From Streptomyces cyaneochromogenes (GTDB taxonomy: Bacteria; Actinomycetota; Actinomycetes; Streptomycetales; Streptomycetaceae), in contig NZ_CP034539.1 of the NCBI RefSeq assembly GCF_003963535.1, positions 5,394,001 to 5,458,000 of the forward strand: a stretch of DNA of 64,000 bases. Direction: 5' to 3'. The notes under the pieces were generated by a model. That model saw only the letters and a list, made by a program, of their open reading frames with translations, did not search any database and had not been told where the DNA came from. Positions 10,263 to 17,620 of the stretch are shown in pieces (positions within the stretch are counted from its first letter, which is position 1; every line of letters begins with the position of its first letter). Both the position numbers and the translations under genes were made by a program.

Positions 10263-10466
10263 GTGCTCAAGGAGACCATGGTTCGTGCCGGGCAGTCCTC
10301 GGAGAAAGCCGCGCTGATCTATCAGCACTCAGACGACGAGCGGCAAGAGGAGGTCGCCGCCGGGCTGGACGCCACGGTCCGGAGGGCTCTGACCTGGGCC
10401 TTAATCATGGAGCGGGTGACGAGAATCGAACTCGCGCTCTCGGCTTGGGAAGCTGCGGGCATTTGA
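10263..10466 (+). pseudogene. C-terminal fragment of a tyrosine-type integrase
   Basis: The frame reads MVRAGQSSEKAALIYQHSDD then ERQEEVAAGLDATVRRAL, the tail of actinobacterial phage/ICE integrases that normally holds the catalytic Tyr (ALIYQHS). Everything upstream is missing. It runs directly into a tRNA-Gly 3' end at 10408-10453, the usual position of an integrase gene beside its attachment site. The continuation ERVTRIELALSAWEA is only translated tRNA. Confidence 0.7.
10408..10453 (-). repeat. tRNA-Gly(CCC) 3' end, attachment-site copy 1
   Basis: The minus strand gives anticodon loop CTTCCCAAG, a complete T-arm (GCGAGTTCGATTCTCGT) and CACCCGCTCCA, the 3' acceptor strand with encoded CCA. 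The 5' half of the tRNA is absent. One base differs from copies 2 and 5. It lies next to an integrase tail, so it reads as an att site left by an integrated element. Confidence 0.8.
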
Positions 10467-10750
10467 GGCTGGTTCGGGCACTGACCTGGACGAACGGCTG
10501 TGATGCAGCTTCGTCGGGCCCGGTTGCTTTCACCGTGGTTCCCCGCTGTTCCCCGCTGGATCTGGTGCGCTTGTGGTGCGGCCGTGGGGGTACACCACGG
10601 CCGCAACCTCCTGGTCCGTAGCTCTAGCCGGATCGGTCAGTGACGGCCACACCGGCCCATGGGCGGGCCCGGAGGGACGCTACCGTAGGGGCCGGTTGTT
10701 GGGGTTGCGGTACCTGGTTGCTGTACCGCGAGGTCCAATCGGGGGTGACC

Positions 10751-11110
10751 ATGGAACGGCATGTGCTGGAATCGCTGTTGGCTGGTGATGACGAGGCGTC
10801 CGTGAAAGCTCTGGCCACCCTCCGCAGCGGTGCCACCTACTGGGTGGGAGATGGGGCACAACCTGCAGGCCAGCATGTCGGAGTCTTCAAGCGTCGTCTT
10901 CGGCGCATGCGCATGCACGGAGTCGAACCACTTGGGCTGGAACGAGCAGTGCAACTCATCCGCGAACATGGCCGGCCCGTGCGCACAGGGATGATCGATT
11001 CTGCCGACCGGACATGGACCACCCTGCTCTTTCTCACCGAGGATGGCAGCGCACTAGTGGCCTGCGCCGGCTGGCCGCCGCCGCTGGTTGTCAGAGAGCC
11101 ACCGCTTTAG
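10751..11110 (+). CDS. Hypothetical protein, 119 aa
   Basis: ATG 10751 follows GGGGGTG by 3 nt; the frame upstream of it is probably untranslated. The sequence is soluble, mixed alpha/beta and ends with two Pro-rich turns (CAGWPPPLVVREPPL). The middle part (VFKRRLRRMRMHGVEPLGL) is strongly basic. No family is recognised and no signal peptide or membrane segment is present. It lies between two tRNA-Gly 3' copies in a decayed integration zone and may be cargo of a lost element. Confidence 0.55.
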   Translation: MERHVLESLLAGDDEASVKALATLRSGATYWVGDGAQPAGQHVGVFKRRLRRMRMHGVEPLGLERAVQLIREHGRPVRTGMIDSADRTWTTLLFLTEDGSALVACAGWPPPLVVREPPL

Positions 11111-11371
11111 GAGTTCGATCAGCGCTCGACTCTGCCGTGGAGTCGAGTGGTGGTGTCAGCCGTAGCAGCCCGCGCAGACCTGCTGCCGTCCGGCACTGTT
11201 GATGTCACTCGTGGATGTCAGCCTGGGCTTCGCACCTGCTTCACCGTTGCTGTTGGGTCATCACGCTCCGCACCTGTCCCGGGGCGGCCGACCACAGGCC
11301 CGCGTCACCCGGTAACGTGGCGATCTTCGGTCGGCGGAAGCCGTACGGAGTCCTCGAAGGCCGGGCACATC

Positions 11372-12139
11372 ATGCATCTCGCCGACCATCCGGCACGCCA
11401 CCGCCTCAGCACCGCCCTGAGCAATCTCGCCGTCACCTTCCGCGGCATGACCGCGCATCCGGACGAGAACAACTGTGAATGCCACTGGGGCAGTGCGGAG
11501 GAGCTCTCCCTTCTGAAGACGCCGGACGTGGAGCTGGAGCCCGATCTCCTGCGCCGGACGTGGCAGGCCACCGACTGGACTGATCACGCGGCCGTGCTGC
11601 GCCGCATCCTGCCGCAGTTCGCCCCGGTCCTGGTCGCCGGTCGCGCGGACCCCCTGTTCGGCCTGGAAGAGGCCGGGTATTCCTTCGCCCGCGGCCGCTG
11701 GCAGGAGTGGCCCGACCATGGCGCCGGTTCGGTACGCGAGTTTCTGCATGCCTGGTGGGAGGACAGCCTCACCGATCCGGATGCGGTCGTCCCGGCGCAT
11801 CAGGTCTTCGTGATGTGTGCCGAGGCATCCGGATCGGTAGGACCCTGGCTTGCCGAATGGGAGAAGCAGACCGGGTACCTCAGCGACCAACGTCTCGCCG
11901 AGGCGGCGGCGGAATGGGAGTACGAACTCCTGGGAGACAGCCTGCCGTGGAGCGTCGGCTGGTACGAGCACGACAAGGAGGAGATGCGCGCCGACCTGGT
12001 CGCCTGGCTCCTCGGTCACGCTGCGGTGCGGCTCCGCGAGTCGGGCGCATCGGCGGAGCTGCAGCACCGGATACGGCTGCTCGGACTCGCCGACGAGGAC
12101 CGCTGGACGGATCCGCACTGGCCAGGCCACCGCTACTGA
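11372..12139 (+). CDS. Hypothetical protein, 255 aa
   Basis: The frame opens at 11147, but ATG 11372 (MHLADHPARHRL) is chosen: GAAGG lies 11 nt upstream and codon bias improves from there. The product is acidic and Trp-rich (WQATDWTDHA, WEDSLTDPD, LPWSVGWYEHDKEE), soluble and mostly helical. No motif was recognised. It is bounded by a relic integrase on the left and a broken AraC gene on the right, and could encode a cargo or immunity-type function; that is speculation. Confidence 0.65.
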   Translation: MHLADHPARHRLSTALSNLAVTFRGMTAHPDENNCECHWGSAEELSLLKTPDVELEPDLLRRTWQATDWTDHAAVLRRILPQFAPVLVAGRADPLFGLEEAGYSFARGRWQEWPDHGAGSVREFLHAWWEDSLTDPDAVVPAHQVFVMCAEASGSVGPWLAEWEKQTGYLSDQRLAEAAAEWEYELLGDSLPWSVGWYEHDKEEMRADLVAWLLGHAAVRLRESGASAELQHRIRLLGLADEDRWTDPHWPGHRY

Positions 12140-12169
12140 CGACGAGCGGGCGCGACGGCTCCCGTGGCT

Positions 12170-12565
12170 GCACGCCCGGTTCCGACGCGACCTCGGCGCC
12201 GGGCCGCGCCATGGCTGAGCTGCAGAAAACGGCTGGCCACGGCGGACGGGCCACACGAGATGCTGCCGCTGCTGGAGGAGGAGCTGATGCGACGGCTGTG
12301 CGAGACCGCTGGCCTGGGGCTGGTCCGCCGGCGAGCAGCGTCATCGCGGCGACCAGCGGGGCGGTGGCGATCGGCGACCTGAGCGTGGCGGCCGGTGTCA
12401 GCAGCACTCTTCTGACACAGCGGTTCAAGGAGCTCATAGGCGTGACGCCGAAACGGCTGGCCCGCACCTACCGCTTCGCCGCCACCGTGTTCGCGATCAA
12501 CCAGGCCTACTTCGGCCACGAGTTCCGGGCGTTCACCGGGCTCGCGCCCGACCCGGCACGTCCAA
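12170..12565 (+). pseudogene. AraC-family regulator, frameshifted and internally deleted
   Basis: A first frame contains MLPLLEEELMRRLCETA. The next frame contains VAIGDLSVAAGVSSTLLTQR, FKELIGVTPKRLARTYRF and then FGHEFRAFTGLAP. These match the two helix-turn-helix units of AraC regulators. The segment that should join them is missing after AINQ, and at least one frameshift separates the N-terminal piece. It cannot make a functional DNA-binding domain. Confidence 0.75.
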
Positions 12566-12570
12566 ACAGC

Positions 12571-12597
12571 AACCCCCGGGCCTCTGGCCTGGGGGTT
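12571..12597 (-). terminator. Hairpin downstream of the tRNA-Gly 3' end (copy 2)
   Basis: Stem CCCCCGGGCC / GGCCTGGGGG with one mismatch and a 3-nt loop, 5 bp past the CCA end of the tRNA fragment on the minus strand. Such a hairpin is what follows a native tRNA gene, so this side of copy 2 may be the original chromosomal flank. Confidence 0.65.
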
Positions 12598-12602
12598 TCG
12601 CG

Positions 12603-12648
12603 TGGAGCGGGTGACGAGAATCGAACTCGCGCTCTCAGCTTGGGAAGC
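12603..12648 (-). repeat. tRNA-Gly(CCC) 3' end, attachment-site copy 2
   Basis: Identical over 46 bp to copy 5 at 43243-43288. It begins in the anticodon loop and ends with CCA; the 5' half is missing. The DNA on the anticodon side does not continue as tRNA, so this is an att junction and not a gene. Confidence 0.82.
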
Positions 12649-12902
12649 TTGGGTCTTCTGGGTGCCACTACCGTACTGACCTGCGGTGGAACTGTGCTCC
12701 ACCACCTGGCGGTACGCGGTGGATTCCCCGTTGTTCCCCCTGAGCCCCCGCAGGTTCTGGCATGCGAACGGAACGCTGCTTGCCCTCGTCGTCGCGGATG
12801 CTGGGCCTTGGAGGGCCAACAGACGGCTCACCAAAAGGTCGGGCGCGCTCAGGTGTCATGATCTTCTGCCACTCCCGATGCAGACGTGGCAGGCTCCAAA
12901 TC
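12649..12902. other. Attachment-site arm region beside copy 2
   Basis: Contains CTGACCTG about 30 bp from the core and CCCCGTTGTTCCCC about 80 bp from it. Both motifs recur at similar spacing beside copies 1 and 3. The frames through this region are not gene-like. Confidence 0.5.
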
Positions 12903-13358
12903 ATGAGTGAGTGGGGAATTGCGTTGATCGCTGCGGGATCAGCGGTCGCGGGCAGCATTGCGACAGGATGGTTCACTCGCAGCGCAGGTGTGCGTCAAGC
13001 TCAGGCGGCCAAGCATGCTGGTGATCGCCAGGCTGATGCGCTCATAACTACCGTGCAAGCGACGCTGAATGACCAACGAAACGCGAGAACCCGAGACCAA
13101 CACAGGGAGATCTACGCTCAGTTCATCGAGTGCGCACAGAGACTCGAGCTAGCCCCGAGCAGGAATCCAGACGACCTGGCCCCGCTGGCCCATGCAATGG
13201 TCATGGTGCGACTGGAAGGGCCTGAACCAGTGGTCCAAGCGGCAACCGCGTACTTTTCCAAACTGGCCGACGTCCTTTCCGGCGACGAGGACCGCGATTC
13301 GCTCGCCAGAGTGCGCAACCACTTCTATGCGGCTGCGAGGGACGCGCTGGCACGCTAG
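12903..13358 (+). CDS. Small membrane-anchored protein, 151 aa
   Basis: ATG 12903 opens MSEWGIALIAAGSAVAGSIA, an N-terminal transmembrane helix with the rest probably in the cytoplasm. The following region (residues 30-70) is Gln/Arg/Asp-rich helix (ADALITTVQATLNDQRNART), then EIYAQFIECAQRLEL. The ribosome site is weak. This build is common for orphan proteins on streptomycete integrative elements. No family is recognised. Base composition is lower in GC than the neighbours, which agrees with transfer. Confidence 0.7.
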   Translation: MSEWGIALIAAGSAVAGSIATGWFTRSAGVRQAQAAKHAGDRQADALITTVQATLNDQRNARTRDQHREIYAQFIECAQRLELAPSRNPDDLAPLAHAMVMVRLEGPEPVVQAATAYFSKLADVLSGDEDRDSLARVRNHFYAAARDALAR

Positions 13359-13414
13359 GCACGTGAGCAATGCGTCACCAGTAAGCGCAGCCAGGGTGGG
13401 GCACCTGGATGCTG

Positions 13415-13431
13415 GCGCCCCAGCTTGGAAG
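13415..13431 (-). repeat. Degenerate tRNA-Gly core, attachment-site copy 3
   Basis: GCGCCCCAGCTTGGAAG resembles the core GCGCTCTCAGCTTGGGAAG with small gaps and changes. To its right lie CTGACCTG (within about 30 bp) and CCCCGTTGTTCCCC (about 75 bp), the same arms as beside copies 1 and 2. The arms make this more than a chance match, but the core alone is weak. Confidence 0.45.
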
Positions 13432-13597
13432 ATCGCGTATGCGTACCCCACCTGACCTGCCAAGTTGATGAACTGCGGGTTCTCGGGCCGTTCGCCGGGA
13501 CTCCCCGTTGTTCCCCGTCTGCTGCTCCTTCGCCGGGCACGTAGGGGGCACGGTGTCACTCGTTCATAGTCCTGCCGAAGGCGCCTCAGAAAGCCGC

Positions 13598-13960
13598 TCA
13601 GGGCCTCGCGGTCCGCAAGCGCTCGTTAGGTGCCAGTGGGAGGGGCACGCGCTCGTCTCCCCAGTCATCGAGCCTGAGCCTGACTTGGAAGTTGTGCTCC
13701 GCATGATCGACGACGCTCCCACTGATCGCGAACCCCAGTGGGGGAGGGACAGTTCCAGACGGTGAACCAAAGATCTCTGCCAGCCCCACTGCGTCCGGGA
13801 CCCCGTCGATCTCTACGAACACGCCGAAGGGCTGTCGGCCGATGACCTTGCCCGTAACGGCGGTGCCAACTGGCAGGGCGGCCACCGTTGCCGACCAGGC
13901 ACGTCGTATGTCCTCAGGCGTCGGATCACCCACGCCGTTTGGCCACGTGTACTCCGTCAT
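13598..13960 (-). CDS. S1-like RNA-binding domain protein, 120 aa
   Basis: ATG 13960 (MTEYTWPNGVG) is preferred because GGAGG lies 9 nt upstream; the alternative ATG 13969 abuts the GGAGG directly. Residues about 35-95 carry an OB-fold/S1 signature (VTGKVIGRQPFGVFVEIDGV then GLAEI) as in ribosomal S1 repeats. The C-terminus is basic. It is probably a single-domain nucleic-acid-binding protein; similar stand-alone S1 proteins occur in Streptomyces without known role. It stands alone, with intergenic DNA on both sides. Confidence 0.7.
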   Translation of the reverse strand: MTEYTWPNGVGDPTPEDIRRAWSATVAALPVGTAVTGKVIGRQPFGVFVEIDGVPDAVGLAEIFGSPSGTVPPPLGFAISGSVVDHAEHNFQVRLRLDDWGDERVPLPLAPNERLRTARP

Positions 13961-14112
13961 GCGCGGCATCCTCCGGCGATCGTGAGAATCTGTGGCCTCA
14001 TCCTTATCAGGTCGATCCTTAGGCGCGATCTGCGTCGGTCAACCCGTCCCGGCTCTGGGCTCCTAGGCCGCCAAGGTTCGGCGTTGGCCGCCCCGGTTCG
14101 TGCTTGTTGGTG

Positions 14113-14454
14113 TCAGGCGTTGGCGTCAGGAGAAACCGAGGGCTTGACAGGCCGCTGCAAGAACGCTCCGGGAATCTGCCGGTCGTGACGCTGGTGTCCA
14201 CACTGCAGGCGGGTGCCAGACGCATCAATGACCTGAGACTCCGAAACGACTCTGTTGGGGTCACCGCTTTCGTAGAGCCACACGCTCATCAGCTCGGCCG
14301 CAATGGTCACCGCGAACTGGACGTTGGTACCGTCGCTGACCGGTGAGACGGTGACCGCCTCACCTGGCTCAAGCCAGAAGTCCTCACCGTACGGCTCGAC
14401 GAAGAGGCGCAGCGGGACGCTCCCCGCATTCTCAACCGGCAGACGTCCGTGCAC
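14113..14454 (-). CDS. Hypothetical protein, 113 aa
   Basis: GTG 14454 is chosen over the longer frame because GGGGGTGATC precedes it by a few bases. The core PVENAGSVPLRLFVEPYGED then FWLEPGEAVTVSP looks like a small cupin-like or beta-sandwich fold. The last 30 residues lose this character (HDRQIPGAFLQRP), so the 3' end may be altered. The family is not recognised. It lies among orphan cargo-type genes. Confidence 0.6.
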   Translation of the reverse strand: MHGRLPVENAGSVPLRLFVEPYGEDFWLEPGEAVTVSPVSDGTNVQFAVTIAAELMSVWLYESGDPNRVVSESQVIDASGTRLQCGHQRHDRQIPGAFLQRPVKPSVSPDANA

Positions 14455-14688
14455 TGGATCACCCCCAGTCCGCACCTTAGCGGCCGGACACCCACCCTCA
14501 CCCACCACTCACCCCAGCTCCCAAAGTTGTAACTCAGTCGGAGGCGTGGGGCTGTGTGTCTCGGTTGATGCTTGACGCAGTGGCTTCACCTCATGCTTGA
14601 CACCGCTTGCCTCGCCTTGTCTGAGCGCCTGGATCCACGGGGATGATGGGATCGCCGCCGTGGCGACCGTGCATGGCAGGATTCCCGG

Positions 14689-15255
14689 GTGACTGACTTG
14701 CCGCGCTCCGTCGAGACTGTGTCGACGGTGTCGACCGATGCTGGAATGCTTGCTCTGTGGGACCCTCAGTGCTTCACCGGAATCGTCGACTACGACACGT
14801 GGGACCCGCAGCTCGGCGAGGACGAGGACGTTGAACGCCACATCCGTAGTGGTGCTCTGGTCCCCATCAACATCCGAAGCGATGGCGCCTTCGGGGTCCT
14901 GGTCCGCATAGGTGTCTCCGGTCGGCCTGCACAGCTGACAGAGCGGGAGCACAGGCACCGCCTGGTCACTTCGGATGCCTACCTCCTCCATTCGCAGGGA
15001 CAGGTGTGGCTCAGCGGTATTGAGGCCGTGGGTGCTGACGCCTGGTCCGACACCGTGCAGTTCGATCTACCTGTGGGTCGATACTCCGTGGTGATCCACT
15101 TGATCGCCTGGGAAGACGAAGAGAGCAGCGTCAACACGGACGGAACTCCCTCCGAGACTGCTCTCTCCGACTTCGTCGCCCTCATCAACCCCGCCGGGTC
15201 GGGGCAGGACCATTTCCGCTCAGCAGTGGAAACCTTCGACCGGCCGGAGGGTTGA
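14689..15255 (+). CDS. Hypothetical acidic protein, 188 aa
   Basis: GTG 14689 with AGGA 8 nt upstream. The sequence is acidic and Trp-containing (FTGIVDYDTWDPQLGEDEDV), with a beta-rich middle (SGALVPINIRSDGAFGVLVR, VQFDLPVGRYSVVIHLIAW). It is soluble and has no signal peptide. Its size, acidity and orphan setting resemble the competition-immunity class of actinobacterial proteins, but no toxin gene is adjacent and I do not recognise the family. Confidence 0.65.
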   Translation: MTDLPRSVETVSTVSTDAGMLALWDPQCFTGIVDYDTWDPQLGEDEDVERHIRSGALVPINIRSDGAFGVLVRIGVSGRPAQLTEREHRHRLVTSDAYLLHSQGQVWLSGIEAVGADAWSDTVQFDLPVGRYSVVIHLIAWEDEESSVNTDGTPSETALSDFVALINPAGSGQDHFRSAVETFDRPEG

Positions 15256-15313
15256 CCACCAAGGGCTGACGCCGGATATCACCCGCCGCCAGCCCGGGGA
15301 CCTTCAACTGAGG

Positions 15314-15400
15314 CTAAGGGCTGTCCCGTAATCGATCTTCAGTCGGTGTGACGGCGGTCCTCCGGCGGGCGACGGTGATCTTGTGCAGGCGAACGATGCC
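15314..15400 (-). mobile_element. Possible insertion-sequence end
   Basis: GGGCTGTCCCGTAATC is typical of the terminal repeats of streptomycete DDE insertion sequences. The minus strand just inside it reads RLHKITVARRRTAVTPTED and then a stop, like a basic transposase tail. Only about 80 bp survive; the partner end was not found. Confidence 0.35.
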
Positions 15401-15512
15401 GAGCATGACGGCTGCACGTAGGCTGCCGCTGGCTCGGCCTAGTCACTGGGACAGGCTCGCCTGGGGGGTGATTTACCTGATAGCTCGTCATCGGTCTGGA
15501 GCTGCAGTATCA

Positions 15513-15896
15513 GTGGCTCGCCGGGTTGGCAGAGCCCTGGGGGTGGTCGCCGCTGCGGCGGCCGTGCTGGCGGCGCTGCTGTTGTCGCCTTTCGTGCTGG
15601 AGGACGTCTCTGGCTCCAAGGGGGTGGACTGGAACAGGCTGAGTCAGGTCGGCGCGGCGTACGGCTTCACGTCGGCGATCGTCTCGGCGCTCGCGTTGGC
15701 CGGCATCGCTGCTTCGCTGGTTGTTCAGAACCGCCAGGCCAGGGCGGAGCAGGTCCAGGGGATCCGCAGTTACTACCTTGAGCTGGTCCGGCTGGAACTG
15801 GACGACATGGCGCTCTACCAGCCGGTTTGGGGCGCCACGGACATCGCCGATCCCCATGAGCGCAAGCGGCATGTCTATGCCGATCTGATGATGAAC
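15513..15896 (+). pseudogene. DUF6082-family membrane protein, C-terminally truncated
   Basis: From GTG 15513 the frame encodes VGRALGVVAAAAAVLAALLL (membrane helix 1), VGAAYGFTSAIVSALALAGI (helix 2) and the cytoplasmic part GIRSYYLELVRLELDDMALY, with YADLMMN at about 15895. This is the streptomycete DUF6082 layout. The expected last 50 or so residues are replaced by unrelated Gly/Arg-rich sequence up to the hairpin at 15987. The break abuts the 3' end of the NRPS cluster. Confidence 0.65.
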
Positions 15897-15986
15897 GGCT
15901 GCGGCACGCCTGGGGTGTGCACGCTGTGTGGGTGGCGCGGGCGGGGTCGGGGCCTCCGCTGGTCCACCAAGGACACAGGAGAAGGG

Positions 15987-16025
15987 GGGGGGCTCCCGGC
16001 ATCACTGCCGCGAGCCCCCCTTTTT
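15987..16025. terminator. Strong terminator at the 3' end of the NRPS operon
   Basis: Stem GGGGGGCTC / GAGCCCCCC with a 16-nt partly paired loop. A TTTTT run follows on the plus strand. It lies 54 bp past the last NRPS-operon gene (minus strand) and also faces the truncated DUF6082 gene, so it can act on both strands. Confidence 0.8.
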
Positions 16026-16078
16026 GGTCTGCTCCCTTTGGTCTGTCCCGCTAGGCGTCGAGCGCCACCCCCCCGTCC

Positions 16079-17620
16079 TTAGCCGTGGGCAGACAGGATC
16101 CGCCCGACCGCGCGGCGGTCGATCTTCCGGTTGGCGTTCAGGGGGAACGCGTCGAGGTGTGTGAAGCCGCGCGGGAGCATGTAGACGGGCAGGCGGTCGG
16201 CCAGGTGGGCGCGCAGGGCCAGAGGGTCCTGGGGGGTGCCGGTGTAGGCCGCGGACAGGGCCTGTTCGGCGTCTCCTGGCGTCGGTACGACGGCCACGAC
16301 CGCCTCGGCGACTCCCTCCACCGTGCGCAGGGCGGCTTCGATGTCGCCGAGCTCGACACGGTGGCCGCGGATCTTCACCTGCTGGTCGAGCCGGCCGAGG
16401 TGCAGCAGCGCGCCGTCCGCGCCCCGGCGGACCCGGTCGCCGGTGCGGTAGTACAGGTCGGCGCCGGGCGGCTGACGGTCCTCGTACACCGTTGCCCGGC
16501 CGCCGTCGAAGCGGACGAACCGGCCGAGGTTCTCGGCGGGGTCGAGGTAGCCGGGGAAGCGCTGCGGGCCGCGCAGGCACAGCTCGCCCTCCTCTGCCTC
16601 CCGGCCGTCGTCGTCCAGGACGAGGGCGTCGAGATGTGGATACGGCGTGCCGATGGGGACCGTGCCGTTGGCGGTGACCGGCCAGTCGGCGGGGTCGGCG
16701 GGCAGCCGGTACTGGGTGCAGGAGACGGTGACCTCGGTGGGGCCGTAGAGGTTCTCCACCACACTGCCGGGGGCCGCCTGCCGCCAGGCGGCGGCCTGTT
16801 CCAGGGTGAGCGGTTCGCCGCCGAACAGCGTCCAGCGCAGCCCGGGCATGCCATCGGGTTCGAGGTCGCGCAGCCGCCTGGCGTAGGTGATCACCGACGG
16901 GACGGAGAACCAGTGGGTGACGCGGTTCTCGCGGATGAAGCGGGCGGGACGGACGAGGTCGGAGCGGGCGGGTACGACGAGAGCCGCACCGGTGCTCCAC
17001 GCCGTGAACATGTCCCAGGCCGTCGGGTCGAAGGTGAGGTCGAAGGTCTGGGAGACACGGCTTTCGGGGCCGATGGCGTAGCGGTCCGTGGCGTGGTCGA
17101 GCACGGCCGCCACGTTGCGCTGGAGCACCGGGACGCCCTTGGGGGTGCCGGTGGAGCCGGAGGTGAAGACGATGTACGCGACCGCGTCGGGGCGCGGCTC
17201 GTACGGCGGCAGGTCCGAAACCGGGTCCCCGTTGTCTGCGGTGAACGGCAGGACGGGGCAGCGGAAGTCCGCGTGGTCCGCCGCCTCCGGTTCGGCGAGC
17301 ACCGCGTCCAGGCCGGCCGCCCGCGCGATCGAGGTGAGTCGGGCCGGGGCGACCTCAGGGCCCAGCGGTACGGCCGCCGCGCCCAGCCGCTGGGCGGCCA
17401 GGTAGGAGGCGTACGCGGCGACGCTCCGGTTGGCCAGCACGCCGACGCGCTCCGGGCGCCGCCCGCCGAGAGCGCCCAGCACCCTGGCGGCGGTGTGCTC
17501 GGCGAGGCGGCGCAGTTCCGCGTAGGACAGGACCCGGCCACCGGTCTCCAGTGCGGTCAGCCCGGGGTGGGCATCGGCGGACGCGGCGAACCGTTCGTAG
17601 AGAGTGCGCTCGTCAGCCAC
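16079..17620 (-). CDS. Stand-alone NRPS adenylation domain, 513 aa
   Basis: Activates an amino or related acid with ATP and transfers it to a separate carrier protein. Core motifs are all present: FTSGSTGTPKG near residue 155 (A3), NLYGPTE (A5), YRTGDR (A7), GRLDQQVKIRGHRVE (A8) and NANRKIDRR with the catalytic Lys near 503 (A10). No carrier or condensation domain is attached. The specificity positions read by eye are D-P-W-F-L-G-L-V-S-K, which I cannot assign. The start ATG 17620 overlaps the preceding stop by 8 nt. The only free carrier in the cluster is encoded at 35973-36221, its likely partner. DltA-like enzymes share this build, but no dlt genes are present. Confidence 0.88.
   Translation of the reverse strand: MADERTLYERFAASADAHPGLTALETGGRVLSYAELRRLAEHTAARVLGALGGRRPERVGVLANRSVAAYASYLAAQRLGAAAVPLGPEVAPARLTSIARAAGLDAVLAEPEAADHADFRCPVLPFTADNGDPVSDLPPYEPRPDAVAYIVFTSGSTGTPKGVPVLQRNVAAVLDHATDRYAIGPESRVSQTFDLTFDPTAWDMFTAWSTGAALVVPARSDLVRPARFIRENRVTHWFSVPSVITYARRLRDLEPDGMPGLRWTLFGGEPLTLEQAAAWRQAAPGSVVENLYGPTEVTVSCTQYRLPADPADWPVTANGTVPIGTPYPHLDALVLDDDGREAEEGELCLRGPQRFPGYLDPAENLGRFVRFDGGRATVYEDRQPPGADLYYRTGDRVRRGADGALLHLGRLDQQVKIRGHRVELGDIEAALRTVEGVAEAVVAVVPTPGDAEQALSAAYTGTPQDPLALRAHLADRLPVYMLPRGFTHLDAFPLNANRKIDRRAVGRILSAHG

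Noticed and set aside
10408-10466. Short peptide frame ERVTRIELALSAWEA at the att copies
   Set aside because: It is translated tRNA-Gly sequence in the antisense direction and recurs at 12603 and 43243; it is not a gene.
12603-12648. A complete tRNA-Gly gene at one of the att copies
   Set aside because: None of the five copies continues into the D-arm or 5' acceptor strand on the anticodon side.
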